Source of the DNA: Adineta vaga
Taxonomy: Eukaryota > Rotifera
NCBI GenBank assembly: GCA_021613535.1
Contig: CP075494.1
Coordinates: 14,322,001 to 14,386,000 of the forward strand
Length of the DNA: 64,000 bases
Direction: 5' to 3'
Positions 50,301 to 60,370 of the stretch are shown here, one piece after another. A program made the position numbers and the translations under genes. The first letter of the stretch is position 1, and every line of letters starts with the position of its first letter. The notes beneath the pieces were generated by a model. The model was not told the DNA's origin, made no database searches, and saw only the letters and a list, made by a program, of their open reading frames with translations.

Positions 50301-51422
50301 AAGATAATTACCGAAACGTTTTCCACTTGTACAGAATAATAATCGACAAAAATAGTTTGTACGACTAATATTTGGTTTTTCATTTGCTTGACAATAATAT
50401 TCAATTGTATGAACTATTTTTTCAATATGATTTTCATGAATAAGATATTGTAAATCAATACCCGATCGAGTATTCATCGATCGCCAAAGTAAACGTGGAA
50501 AATAAAATCCAAATGCACATAAAATAAGAATAAAAGGTGTCCATTGATAATAACTAATCTCTGCATTTTTTCGCTCAAGTTTCTCATGTGGAATAGTAAT
50601 ATTTGTTGGTATATAATACGTATTTGATATCCAACAATAATTATTTGTATAAGTTAAATAAGCACCAGTGAATTGCGCAGGTACCCAACATGAAATACGA
50701 TTGAAAACAAATGGAGTACCGGTAACAATGAAAGCACAAACGAGTAGAAATCCAACAGTATAACGATGATTGAGACGATCGAAATGTTCATCATCAATTG
50801 ATGTTTGAAATGATTTTATCCATGGAAGTCCATAGATGAAATTAAATAGAGCGATTGACATCGAAATACTTTTTGTATTGTAAAAGGTATTGGCAAATGT
50901 ATCTTAACCTTTAAGCGAAAATTCTTATCGTGATTGCTCTTTTTAAGGAAGATCATTTCATTGTCTTTTATCAAAAGATTAAACTTACACGATGATCAGA
51001 ATTGATTTCACTAAAAGCTAAATGTAAAGCGGAATGCCATGATAAAGATGAATTTATCGTTCGAGTTGATTTCATTGTCCATTTTTGTCCAAGTAATTGT
51101 AATTTACAAAGTGCTACTTGTAGTTCCATTTGATTATTACGTATTGGTGCAAATGGAATAAAAATCTTCAATAAATGTATCAGTTTACGAAGAGAAGAAA
51201 AATCATCCGAAGATCATCTACTTCACTTTGATTTTGACCATTAACAATCAATCCAAACATTGGAATACGTTGTATACCTACATATGTTGTAATAATACTA
51301 AATAATTTATCAAGGCCATGACACATATCTTCAATAGTTTTTTCATTTAAACCGTAATCGATAAGTAATAAACGACCTGGATATATCGTTCGTACAGAAC
51401 GTGTATTTGATAGTTTCGACAT
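47353..51422 (-). CDS. M1AP: M1AP (meiosis 1 associated protein) homologue, host of two nested genes
   Basis: Eye-joined exons: 51222-51422, 50989-51165, 49375-49491, 49012-49111, 48088-48179 and further short exons to TAA 47353-47355. Phases agree at each of the first four joins. The product reads RLLLIDYGLN...FSIITTYVGIQRIPMFGLIV (first vWA-like strands), FIPFAPIRNN, HSALHLAFSEIN, CQIIILTDRLTDSTISDIHQYI, IRCDLQEIL, LNFIKQTNYCISMIFGMPLLVLPTA, ASERCLLLRSIASSEFLFPLP and IDDEEYNPLYYE. These align in order with vertebrate M1AP segments (KCDLQERL, YGLPFILRPTSCW, VKAVATRELMLPSTFPLLP, LEPTYNPLH). M1AP works with TEX11/SHOC1 in meiotic crossover formation in mammals. The product is shorter than human (~530). 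One 1,497-nt intron holds an innexin; one 832-nt intron holds a + strand peptide gene. Confidence 0.75.
48431..48778 (+). CDS. Secreted peptide precursor with Cys loop and amidation/dibasic site
   Basis: 115 residues, intronless. Signal peptide MIVSSCQLLFIGMILIVFTVQINA. Directly after it comes a ~25-residue aromatic, Cys-containing peptide, GYWLCDWVNRRGWVYCQRGY, continuing CNSF and then GRKR, a classic amidating Gly plus tribasic cleavage site. The C-terminal part has four more Cys (CTNKKICFSCHS...C), an NRKR site and a final Cys. This is the layout of a neuropeptide or peptide-hormone precursor. The C-x(10)-C-x-R-G spacing loosely recalls elevenin, but I do not assign it. It lies wholly inside an M1AP intron on the opposite strand, with ctatttaaac (TATA-like) about 70 bp upstream. 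Confidence 0.65.
   Translation: MIVSSCQLLFIGMILIVFTVQINAGYWLCDWVNRRGWVYCQRGYCNSFGRKRSHDIDYSETSPIQNEDGVYCTNKKICFSCHSIKDDLCYLTPIENYSPPNHSTSNRKRATEACE
48779..49011. other. Rest of the M1AP intron carrying the peptide gene
   Basis: 233 bp between the peptide stop and the next M1AP exon, with an aataaa signal near 48824 that could serve the peptide transcript. Confidence 0.4.
49713..50861 (-). CDS. Innexin gap-junction protein (nested in M1AP intron)
   Basis: 382 residues in one exon. Four membrane helices, two extracellular loops with two Cys each (RISCWVPAQF...NNYCWIS; VTLCDLRIREIG...TVQCVLPINMLNEKV), and the innexin signature YYQWTPFILILCAFGFYFPRLLW at the second helix. The C-terminal cytosolic domain is typical in length. 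Forms gap junctions or hemichannels in the plasma membrane of protostomes. The whole gene lies between M1AP exons 2 (50989) and 3 (49491) and on the same strand, so it must have its own promoter within the intron or be spliced from a longer transcript. Confidence 0.93.
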   Translation of the reverse strand: MSIALFNFIYGLPWIKSFQTSIDDEHFDRLNHRYTVGFLLVCAFIVTGTPFVFNRISCWVPAQFTGAYLTYTNNYCWISNTYYIPTNITIPHEKLERKNAEISYYQWTPFILILCAFGFYFPRLLWRSMNTRSGIDLQYLIHENHIEKIVHTIEYYCQANEKPNISRTNYFCRLLFCTSGKRFGNYLRSIQLITKGFYLINSLIQIILIQLILGQPSWFYGFHIWYKLLIQHSIVKDSPYFPRVTLCDLRIREIGNLHHYTVQCVLPINMLNEKVFSLAWFWFLYVLISNFISFISSIYQTLVLTYRIRFIRKLLRISSSSELVLNDILLKKFVRDYLKQDGMLIIHLLDSNNQIFRVSEVVDTLYRNFVCIQKINIKTMIV

Positions 51423-51454
51423 GTTTAGATTAGATAGAAGACAAAATGAGACGA

Positions 51455-51678
51455 GAAGAATTTATTTCGTTCAAAATATAGCTCGTTAACCAATGGTCAA
51501 GATCAATCATTCGTTATACAGGTGGCGCATGAAGTCGAAATGATTTACGATGTATATAAAGAACCACTTCTAGAACTAATCGACAACATCATTTTTATTT
51601 TTCTAAAAAGCATGTTTACACAAAGACGACAACAATATCAATTTAGAAATGATAAATTTTAAAACATAAAATGAACGG
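51455..51678. repeat. Direct repeat R2a (224 bp)
   Basis: Begins gaagaatt(t/a)atttcgttc and ends ataaaatgaacgg. Repeated in the same orientation at 55353-55576 with about 96-97% identity; differences are one or two substitutions and a few small indels. R2a sits 33 bp upstream of the M1AP start and probably contains its promoter. Confidence 0.95.
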
Positions 51679-53399
51679 TGAGTATACATGTTCGTCATAT
51701 GGGCATCTCTACGTCTATCTCAGTTACTCCTTCACTCTGACGCTGTTACTCCTTATAGGTGAATACGATACATTGTATGACTATTCAAGTAGATAATGGA
51801 GTCTGCCGATATACAAAATGATTAATAACACGAATTGGTGAAGATCGAACAAATGAACTAGACAGTTGACATCCAATTAAAGTGTGAGAATTTTTGGTGC
51901 CGAACGATTCATTCAATAAAATTTTAAATGTTCTTCTAAATTAAATTTCAATATCAACATTTTCAACTACAATTATCGAACTTTTTAGTGAGAGGATATT
52001 TTTAAAAGGGCATGCTAAAAAGGACATTCTTAAGTGTGTTCGTATAAAATCTATTGTCTAGTAGAGATATGGCTTGAGAGTTTTATTTCAGTATGATAAA
52101 ATGATCTCAATTGTACTAAAACTTCGAAGTTATATTTCACTCAACAATAAATTTTATACAAGGTACAATAAAAAAATGAAAAAAATAGAAGAAAGAGGAT
52201 GTGGGTTTATTTTTGAAGAACATATATGAGACATGTAATAAAGACCATATTTTTAACTGAGCATTACCATAAATAATTAGATAACGTGTGTTTTGCGCCT
52301 TATTTTACCAAATGTACCAGAAATGTGTATGCTATGTTAGGTCTTTTGTCGTCAGAAACATGATATAGACAAAGAAGAAGCTACAGAAAAATTCCGATCT
52401 CTACGGGCCGTTTGATCTTATTAGATTCGATACTATTCCAATGCTGTCAGAGGCCGATAAAGAGTGAGTTTAAAGAACTAATCATATATAAAAATTCCAG
52501 TCACCCTCAATTTTGATAATATAATAACAGAAATAAATTAAAAAATAGTCTTGATGGATGTCGAGCTCAAAATTCAATTGAGAAAATATGTAAAATAGTG
52601 CGGAATTGTTAAACAAACAAATTCATTCCGAAGAAAAATATAAGCGTAGATAATATCAAAAGAGAATGTAGGAGACACTTTACTCTGTTCTGTTTCGATT
52701 CTTCAGTGTTTTCTTAAGACACATTGATATCAGTTTTGTTTGCACTTTTCAATGTACAGCTTCAGAACAATTAGTAAAATAAAGGGCATGTAATTATCTT
52801 TCTGTGTTTCTTTGTTATACTCAGTACTGTATAGCCAATCACATTATATCTGTCTCTCTGACCAGCTCACCAATTAGACATAATGTATCCTTCTTCCTTT
52901 GTTATGGATATATTCTTTCTCTAAAAAGAAGGAAGTCAGTGGATTTTGAAATAAATTAGACGTAGGAGTAGGAAGCACAAATAACAAAGTAAACTGTAAA
53001 CATATGAGGACAAAAGCTTACCTTTTTTTTTAGAAAAGTGCATGAAACTGTTGTATATCCCTTCTGGTCTCAAGAAAAAGCTCTCCTGCTTTTTCTCCCG
53101 ATTTTTATTGAAAATTTTCGAAGTCGAATAGTTGTAGTTAGTATTAAAAAAGTGCACTTGTTATTTTTGTGTCTATCACATTTATTGCCTGTAATTACAG
53201 ACGATATAATACGTACAAATATATAGAACGAAATTAATGATAAATATTTGTTGAATGCTTTAAAATAAATTAGTATCTAATGATTTTTGCGCTGTTAAGT
53301 ATGTGAGAGAGAAAAACCTCATTCATATCTATCTTCCTTTTTCTATTTAAAAAGGATAGGTGTGCTATACTGTTTTGTTTCATTCATTTGTAGGCATTA
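51679..53399. other. Left part of the inserted block, no gene recognised
   Basis: 1.7 kb of AT-rich DNA between R2a and esterase copy 2. Small open frames at 52936-53157 (-) and 53038-53226 (+) overlap each other and lack any protein-like pattern. No transposase, reverse transcriptase, or terminal inverted repeat was seen. Confidence 0.5.
53343..53351 (+). promoter_or_regulatory. TATA-like element before esterase copy 2
   Basis: The sequence ctatttaaa lies about 50 bp before the ATG at 53400, the same spacing as the TATA-like element of copy 1. The ~40 bp just before the ATG (tttcattcatttgtaggcatta) is also conserved between copies. Confidence 0.5.
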
Positions 53400-54700
53400 A
53401 TGGGAAGACCGTTTCTTCTTTGTTGGGCGGGTATTCTCGCTCTTGCAGTGCTTGCATCAGAATCTGCACCAAGTTCCGGTTGCGGAAAAGTTCGTCCATA
53501 CGGCTTTCTTCCAGGTCGAACAACATTGATAAAGATTCCTGCAACAAATGGTCAACCAACTCGTCATTACAAGGTACACCTTCCAGCTAATTTTCGGAAC
53601 AATCGACAACATGCACTTGTTTTCTCCTTTCATGGTCATAATGGAGATATGAGCAAACAAGAAGATTTATCACAACTATCTGCAAAAGGATTACGTATCA
53701 AGAGTGTTGAAATTATTGCTGTCTATCCGAGAGGGATATTAGGAACAGATGGAGAAACTGCCTGGCAAGGCGCACCTTATTCTGCACCTGGTGTCGATGA
53801 TGTAAGTCTATCGGTTAATAATCTATCTCAAAAATGAATTAATAATATAGATTTTATTTGTGGACTCAATGATTTCAAAATTAAAAAAGTTATTCTGTGT
53901 TGATTCGAAACGAATCTATGCAACAGGCAAAAGCAATGGTATGTGATCGTCTTCATTTGTATTCTGGAGATCAAATAGTTTGAATCATGTTTATTTCTAT
54001 AGTTCGTATTTTTTCAGTTACCTAATGAAATTTTTGTTCAGATCGAATTAGGAGACTGAGAGCTTTAGATATATGTGCAGCTTCGGGAAAAAATGAAACA
54101 CTTTAGAGCTGATACTTGATAGTATCATCCGATTCGAAAGAGCATTATCTTCAACATAAAAACTATATAATCCGTTTTTTTAATTATGTAGGTGCAGGAT
54201 TTGTCAATCTCTTAGCCTGTACACCATCGATAGCTGGGAAGATAGCTGCTTTTGCAACTGTTTCAGCAGCTTTCTATACGACTACATTCAACGGAAATTG
54301 TCCTACAACACGTGCTATTCCTATTCTTGATTTCCATGGCACTGCAGATAGTGTCGCAAACTACAGTGGTGGACAAGCACATGGTGCTCCTCAAGTCAGT
54401 GTTGACACTTTCCGACAAGGATGGGCATCACGAAATGGTTGTCAAGGTAAACCAACAATTTCTTATCTATCAAGCGCAATTGATCCTCAACAAACAGTTG
54501 AAATTCAAACATGGAACACGAATTGTAAAACAGGTAGCATTGTCATAGGATACAAAATCATTGATGGACAACATGCATGGCCTCGTACAACTTTACCTGC
54601 AAAATGCCATGGAAACGTGGGAATAAGTGATTGTTCTTTGACAGTATTTAATGCAACAGTGAATGTTATCATTCCTTTCTTCAATAAATATGCATTGTAA
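53400..54700 (+). CDS. Secreted CE1/PHB-depolymerase-type esterase, copy 2
   Basis: Same three-exon plan as copy 1. Signal peptide MGRPFLLCWAGILALAVLASES, oxyanion region FSFHGHNGD, nucleophile in GKSNG|AG across intron 2, Asp in DFHGTAD, His in DGQHAWP. Donor GTAAGTCTATCGG follows GVDD; the middle exon reads ILFVDSMISKLKKLFCVDSKRIYATGKSNG. Intron 2 (about 53940-54191, ~250 nt) is roughly twice that of copy 1 and not alignable to it. The frame is open to TAA 54698-54700. It is the mirror copy of the gene at 15169-16350 and sits inside the block bounded by R2a and R2b. Confidence 0.87.
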
Positions 54701-55160
54701 TTAAAGATAGAAATACCTAATAGTTACCTGGAAAATGATGAATTCAGTTTCGATCATATTCAATCATGAAATACTATGACAACAATGTCAATTGCATGGA
54801 TATTTTCACGGTAAATAGAGAACAAGCTCTCAGTATAGTTGATAGATTGGAAGAAAACGAACAGAAGTTTTAATAAGAAAAATATGATTGATAGAAAATT
54901 ATCGTGGACTATAGAGTGGATTGTGCATCAATTCATTCACATCAATGCTCCTCAAATAGTCTCTAAATATATTTCAAAGTTTTTTTAAAAGTATTGGTAC
55001 AAGTTTTATGACAGAAAGAACAAAAACAAGCGAAAAAACAGTCAAAACATATGTTATTGTTTTCAAAATCTTCGTCTATATCGGATCATTGAATGAAGCG
55101 TCCGACAAAAACCACTTGAACACATTTTCATAAATGTTACACCATAATAAGAAAATCATG
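54647..55160. repeat. 3' end and flank of esterase copy 2, inverted homologue of the relic at 12298-12791
   Basis: About 500 bp covering the last codons of the esterase and its 3' flank match 12298-12791 in inverted orientation at high identity, for example the aaatatatttcaaagtttttttaaaagtattgg run (54965-54997). No gene is evident beyond the esterase stop. Confidence 0.88.
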
Positions 55161-55352
55161 GATCTGACTCAGAAAATAATCATTCCTAAAACAAAAGATT
55201 AACAATAGAGAGAATGAAATTCTTCAAAAATAGATTCATTATTCAAAAATTACACTAACAAAGAATTTACAACAAATGACAGCCGTCAAGTACTAATAAT
55301 TTCAAGTATTATTCTCTGAGTCTAAGAATCAACGTTATCTCGACCGAACACC

Positions 55353-55576
55353 GAAGAATTAATTTCGTTCAAAATATAGCTCGTTAACCAATGGTCAAGA
55401 TCAATCATTCGTTATACAGGTGGCGCATGAAGTCGAAATGATTTACGATGTATATAAAGAAGCACTTCTAGAACTAATCGACAACATCATTTTTATTTTT
55501 CTAAAAGCATGTTTACAAAGACGACAACAATATCAATTTAGAAATGATAATAAATTTTAAAAGATAAAATGAACGG
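55353..55576. repeat. Direct repeat R2b (224 bp)
   Basis: Partner of R2a. It ends 56 bp before the CAP stop codon on the far side, so it forms the right boundary of the inserted block. Confidence 0.95.
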
Positions 55577-55632
55577 AATGTATAAATTACAGATAAGTCT
55601 ATGTGAACTAGTTCATTACGATAGAGATGTAG

Positions 55633-57111
55633 TTAAACACCTGAAGATTCATTTGGTGTTGTAATTAATTGTTTTCCACCTTTTAAACATGTTTTAAATT
55701 GTTCCGGAATAGGATATTCTTTGTATTCACTATCACCATGTGGAACATTGATCGTCATTTCTGATGATTTTGATGTTATAAATTCCGTATTCAATGAACT
55801 TTTTGATAAATAAACATGACAACCATCGGTTTTTTCAATTTGAACAGTTGGAACATTTTCTAAGACTTGAGCTTTTACTCCACGACAATTAACAAATTCA
55901 ATTAATGAAACAACAGATGTAAATTGTATTCCAACTTTAGTACATTGATCAAGAACAATTGAATTGACTTTACCTTGAATCGTAATTGTAGAATTCGAAC
56001 ATTTGTAAATGTAAACTGTTTGCTTCATATTGACTTCTGTTAGTTTTACATCTGTTCGACCAGATTGATATTCAATAAGCCATTTATTACCTTCGAGAAC
56101 TAGTTTAGGTGGACCTGAAGTTGATTGAGATGACGCATTTGATGTAAAAATCTTGAAGAAATGAGAAATCATGTATTTATAAAAGTTCTAGTGGGAAAAA
56201 AGATTTACTTGAGTTTTATTTGTTCGTTCAATTGGTTGTTCTTTTAATTGAGGATTTTTATGAGTTTTTAGTTCATCAGGTACTTTCTTCAAATGAGATG
56301 TAGCACTTGTACCTAATGAATTAATTGAAGTCATAACTCCATTCTTTGATAGACCATCATCAATTTGCATTTTCGACAATGAATTTCGAGTAGAACCATT
56401 ACCTACATCACGTTGACTGTGTATACCCCATGTTAAACCTGTTGTATGATATTGTTTGACATATGCATGTAATTCTGTTAAGATTTTTATCCATTGTTTA
56501 ACCCATTCGGTGTGAAAAGAATCTTTATCTTTGAAATCTTTTAAAACTCGATTAGAATAAAATTGTGCTGCATCAGACATTTCTTTGATATGAGGAGCAG
56601 GTGTTGGTGAAATGAGAATCCAACCAAATGCAGGAATACCTTCGGATATGGCTGAAAGATGATTAAATAATGTGGACTTACGATTTTGATTTGTAAAACC
56701 TATCAATAAAAACAGCAATTCTTATAAAAAAATACTTTTCAAAAAAACAAAGGTTGTTTATTTACCAACAATAGCTTCAATTTCCATCGATTGAGGTTTG
56801 ATTAAATCGATAATTTGTTGTTCATTTGTTGGTTTTTTCGTTTGAATTGCAAGACGAAGAAATGCTCGTTGAGCATCAAATAAACGTACGAGATGGTCTA
56901 TCATAGTTGATAATTCTCCTCCAATCTTACGTGAAGTTGTTACAAAAGTTGCCAAACTTTCATTGACAATCGTATTGTAATCACGTAAAACAGGTAAATA
57001 ATCTATTTGATCATTGGTACTCTTTGATTTTCCCACCGATGCTTGCAAATCATTTGCAACAGAATCGAGACGATTATTTAAATGATCAAAACGTTTAACA
57101 TGAGAATCCAT
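55633..57111 (-). CDS. CAP: Adenylyl cyclase-associated protein (CAP), actin recycling factor
   Basis: Actin-monomer-binding protein that with cofilin recycles ADP-actin. Three main exons. The N-terminal helical-folded domain (56188-57111) includes FDAQRAFLRLAIQTKKPTNEQ, SEGIPAFGWILISPTPAPHIKEMSDAAQFYSNRVLKDFKDKD and WVKQWIKILTELHAYVKQYHTTGLTW. A WH2-like motif, HLKKVPDELKTHKNP, is present. The polyproline profilin-binding stretch expected before WH2 is absent; the linker is Ser/Asn-rich instead. The C-terminal CARP beta-helix (55633-56110) begins PKLVLEGNKWLIEYQ and includes NVMKQTVYIYKCSNSTI-type strands. About 450 residues. Confidence 0.93.
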
Positions 57112-58125
57112 AACTAAATAGTTGAAATCTATATACTAAGATTAATGTTCATGAAAGACGAAATCTTTTCAATTACATCATTCCAGAATTATAGACTTCA
57201 GTCAATAACTAATAAAACAGTTCATAAACTTACTTAGTTAATCAAATATGATGTACTTGAAAAGAAAAGATTGTTTTTCTTCTTACAGATCTGAAAACAA
57301 AAGGTGCGTATTTATAAGAGCAAGAGTTAGAATTAGAAATCATGATCTTTCTTTTAAAAAAACAAAAATACATGTCAACTGCTCTTTTTTTTGACGTATG
57401 CAAAGCTTGAATCAACACTACTGTAGATATAAATGAACAGAACGTGATCGATGTCACAGATGTTTCTTTTCACTGGTCGGTTCTATTGACCGAATTTCTT
57501 TTTTTACTCTCTATTTGATAGAAGCAGGAGAGAAAAGACTACAGAAGCAGAAGGAATGAATGAATGAATCACTGAACGAACGGAACAATCATTCATTCGT
57601 TCTTTAACCGACTACTCACATCTCGACGTTACGTCTTAGTTAAATAATTGTTCTTCTGCTTACAAGCCACACACACAAATAGATCGAAAAGAAAAACGAA
57701 CAAGGAATGGTTCAAATTTCACTTCGTAATCATCAATATAAATTTGTGCCTCAGGCAACTAACTATCAAGGCCTACTTTATTCCTTCGATTATTTTAGAT
57801 TACACTAATTGAATAGATTATTCGATGATACTTGAAAGGTAAATATATGAATAAAGATTTGAATGATTTTATTATTCCTATTTTTGATGTTGAAGCCAAT
57901 AAAATTCATCAATCAGTGAGTGTATTCGAAAAAAACGTTTTGAATGTCCAGAACTAATTGTGTTTTGCTGCTAATTAGATTCAATTAGTATTTTTCTCCA
58001 TTATTTCATTGATTATTATTTTTTTGTTGGACAACAAAATTGAATTCTATTTGCTAATTTTAGTGTGTCAGAACTATTCAATTCTTCGATCGATATGTAA
58101 TGTCAACCGAAGAATAACTTCAACA
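57112..58125. other. Divergent intergenic region
   Basis: 1.0 kb between CAP (-) and the HIT-family gene (+). Contains gaat tetranucleotide runs near 57556-57572 and its inverse near 57588-57600. A short ATG-led frame at ~57847 followed by gtgagt (57922) could be a 5' leader exon of the HIT gene, but the phase with the next acceptor does not fit. Confidence 0.45.
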
Positions 58126-60032
58126 ATGCAATTACGACGAGATGGATCAACATTTTTTCTTCTAATTATTCTATTTTTTCTAATTATACTCTTCTATCAA
58201 CATCATTATACAAATAGTCAGTATTTCGAACAATCACAAATCAAACCAATCATTTCAACCAAGGAGAAATTTCGAAGTTTTATCGATAAACATTCATCAG
58301 TAATGATCTTCGAATGAAAAGTTTGTTTATTTGAAAAATGATTCAATTATTTAGATATGGTATCGACAAAAGTGTTTTCGAAACAAAGATTCCAATAGAT
58401 TAGCAATAGAAAATCTTCCAAAATATTTAAATAATGCTCGATCATCAACCAATGAATTATGCCAGTTAGTCTTTCATAAATAAACTCGATTTTGATGATG
58501 AATTTCTGATTTTTATCTAGAGAATTTGTTAAGAAATTTGATGCTTTATTTCGTTTGGAAGAAATTCATGGTTCATTACAAATTTCACCAATTTATCTAA
58601 AAAAAATCAATAAATGGTTACATAATGACGAACAACTTCTTGAACAAATAAAAAAACAAGTAAATACGATTTAAAAAAAAGAAAAATACACTTCTTATCA
58701 TTCATTATTTCTTTGTAGCGTATTATTAAAATCTACAATCAATATACACACGAAGAGATGTTGTATAATTACATGCGAAGTAAACGACCTCAATCAAAAA
58801 GTGAACAATCTGCTCAAAACTAGTAAGTTCAATTAAATTTGTATTATGAATTCAATTTCAAAATAAATATTCATCTTTCTATTCAGTTCAATATCGTTTT
58901 AAAGTAGATTCGATATACATGCTTTCTATTGACATTCCTTATGTTTGATCTTTTAAACTATTCATGTTTCGTTTTTTTTCCATAGTACATTAACATTAAT
59001 GGAAGAAAGTAAAAAGAATTGTGATTTTTGTGGAAAAAATTATCTTAGTTCAACAGCAGAAGATTCATTTGGTCGTCTTGAACATAAACTTTCTTATACA
59101 GCTGCAAATACATTTAAATATGATCGTTGGCATACATTAATTGTTTCACGTAATCATGATACATTACATTTAACTGAAGATGAAATTGCTGATATGTTTG
59201 AATTAGCAAAAGAATGGTTTGAAAAAGTCTATTCAATCGAATCAAAATATACATGTCCAGAAATGATTTGGGATGCTATGCCGAAAAGTGGAGCATCACA
59301 AATGCATACACATCTTCAAGTTAGTTTAGGTTTTGATATTTATTATGGAAATATTGAACGGACAAGACAAGGTGCTCGATTCTATGCACAGATAAATAAT
59401 GGAAGAAATTATTTTAATGATTATCTTCATGTTCATCAAGCATTAGAATTAACAATACCAGTAGGAAATGCTCATATTCTTGTTCATTTGGTTTGTAGAA
59501 ATGTGTTTAGTTTTGTAGGGATATGATTGTTTTTTTGGTTTGTTTTTAGACACCAATTAAAGATTTGGAAATAATGATTTTCGGTGAAAAACTGGGAAAA
59601 GATTATTATAAAGCATTACATCTTATTTTTCGAAGTAAATGTTAAGAAAATCGTTTTTTATCTATAAAAATTCACGATGGTTTTCTAGCTTTTGTCGATG
59701 ATCTTCAGGAATATAGTTTCAGTTTTGGAATGTATTTACCACCATTAGTAAGTTTTTATTTCTGTTCTTGCAATTTTATGTGTTATATTTAGAATGAAAC
59801 ATCGTTGAATGGTCACAATACACCTGTTGTTTGTCGTCTTGTTTTTCGAAATCCAGTTACGAATTTACGAGCAGATATGAATGGACTTGATTTATATACG
59901 GTAAATTCAATGAAATATATTCTTTTCTTCTTATAACTATTTCGTTTTTTTTTAAAGAGTTCTGTTATTGGTAAAGATCGTTATGTACTCTATAGACAAT
60001 TGAAAGAAGGTATATTAAAACGTCTCAAATAA
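58126..60032 (+). CDS. HIT-superfamily (GalT/Ap4A-phosphorylase-like) type II membrane protein
   Basis: The N-terminus MQLRRDGSTFFLLIILFFLIILF is a signal anchor, so a type II Golgi/ER membrane protein is predicted. After a helical stem region (58330-58830, several short exons) the catalytic-like domain starts CDFCGKN (zinc-type CxxC), followed by FGRLEHKLSYTAAN, KYDRWHTLIVSRNHDTLHL and the HIT triad-like SGASQMHTHLQVSLG (H-x-H-x-Q), as in galactose-1-phosphate uridylyltransferase and Ap4A phosphorylase. The last exons read TPIKDLEIMIFG, YSFSFGMYLPP and VVCRLVFRNP. Stop TAA 60030-60032. Presumably nucleotidyl transfer or phosphorolysis on a sugar nucleotide, but no characterised orthologue comes to mind. 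Confidence 0.7.
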
Positions 60033-60370
60033 GAACAAGATGAAAATGTCTCGGTGTATGATAACTGAATAAATTATATTATAACCGTCCATATTTCATT
60101 AATCTCATGTAATAAACAAATCAAAATCGCATCATTTTATCATTTTATATTTTATTATGTGATTACTTTTTTTTTCTTTGTTTTCTTAACTTAACTGTGT
60201 CAGTGATGAGAGTATTTGTTTTTGATTGTTTTTCTTTTTGACTATTTCATAGTTAACATATCGACAACGAAAAGCAAAATAAAAGTTAAAAAATAGAATA
60301 TTTATTTATTTATCAATGTTCTTGTTCATTTTAAATTTATTTTATTTATTGTCATACACAACACTCAGGT
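60033..60370. other. Convergent 3' spacer
   Basis: 338 bp between the HIT-family gene (+) and tetraspanin (-). T-rich, with an aataaa signal near 60068. No gene recognised. Confidence 0.5.

Noticed and set aside
52936-53226. Small overlapping frames on both strands left of esterase copy 2
   Set aside because: They overlap each other, are short and show no protein-like pattern.
51455-55576. Calling the R2-flanked block an LTR retrotransposon
   Set aside because: The repeats do not start TG and end CA, and the interior has no gag, protease, reverse transcriptase or integrase frame.
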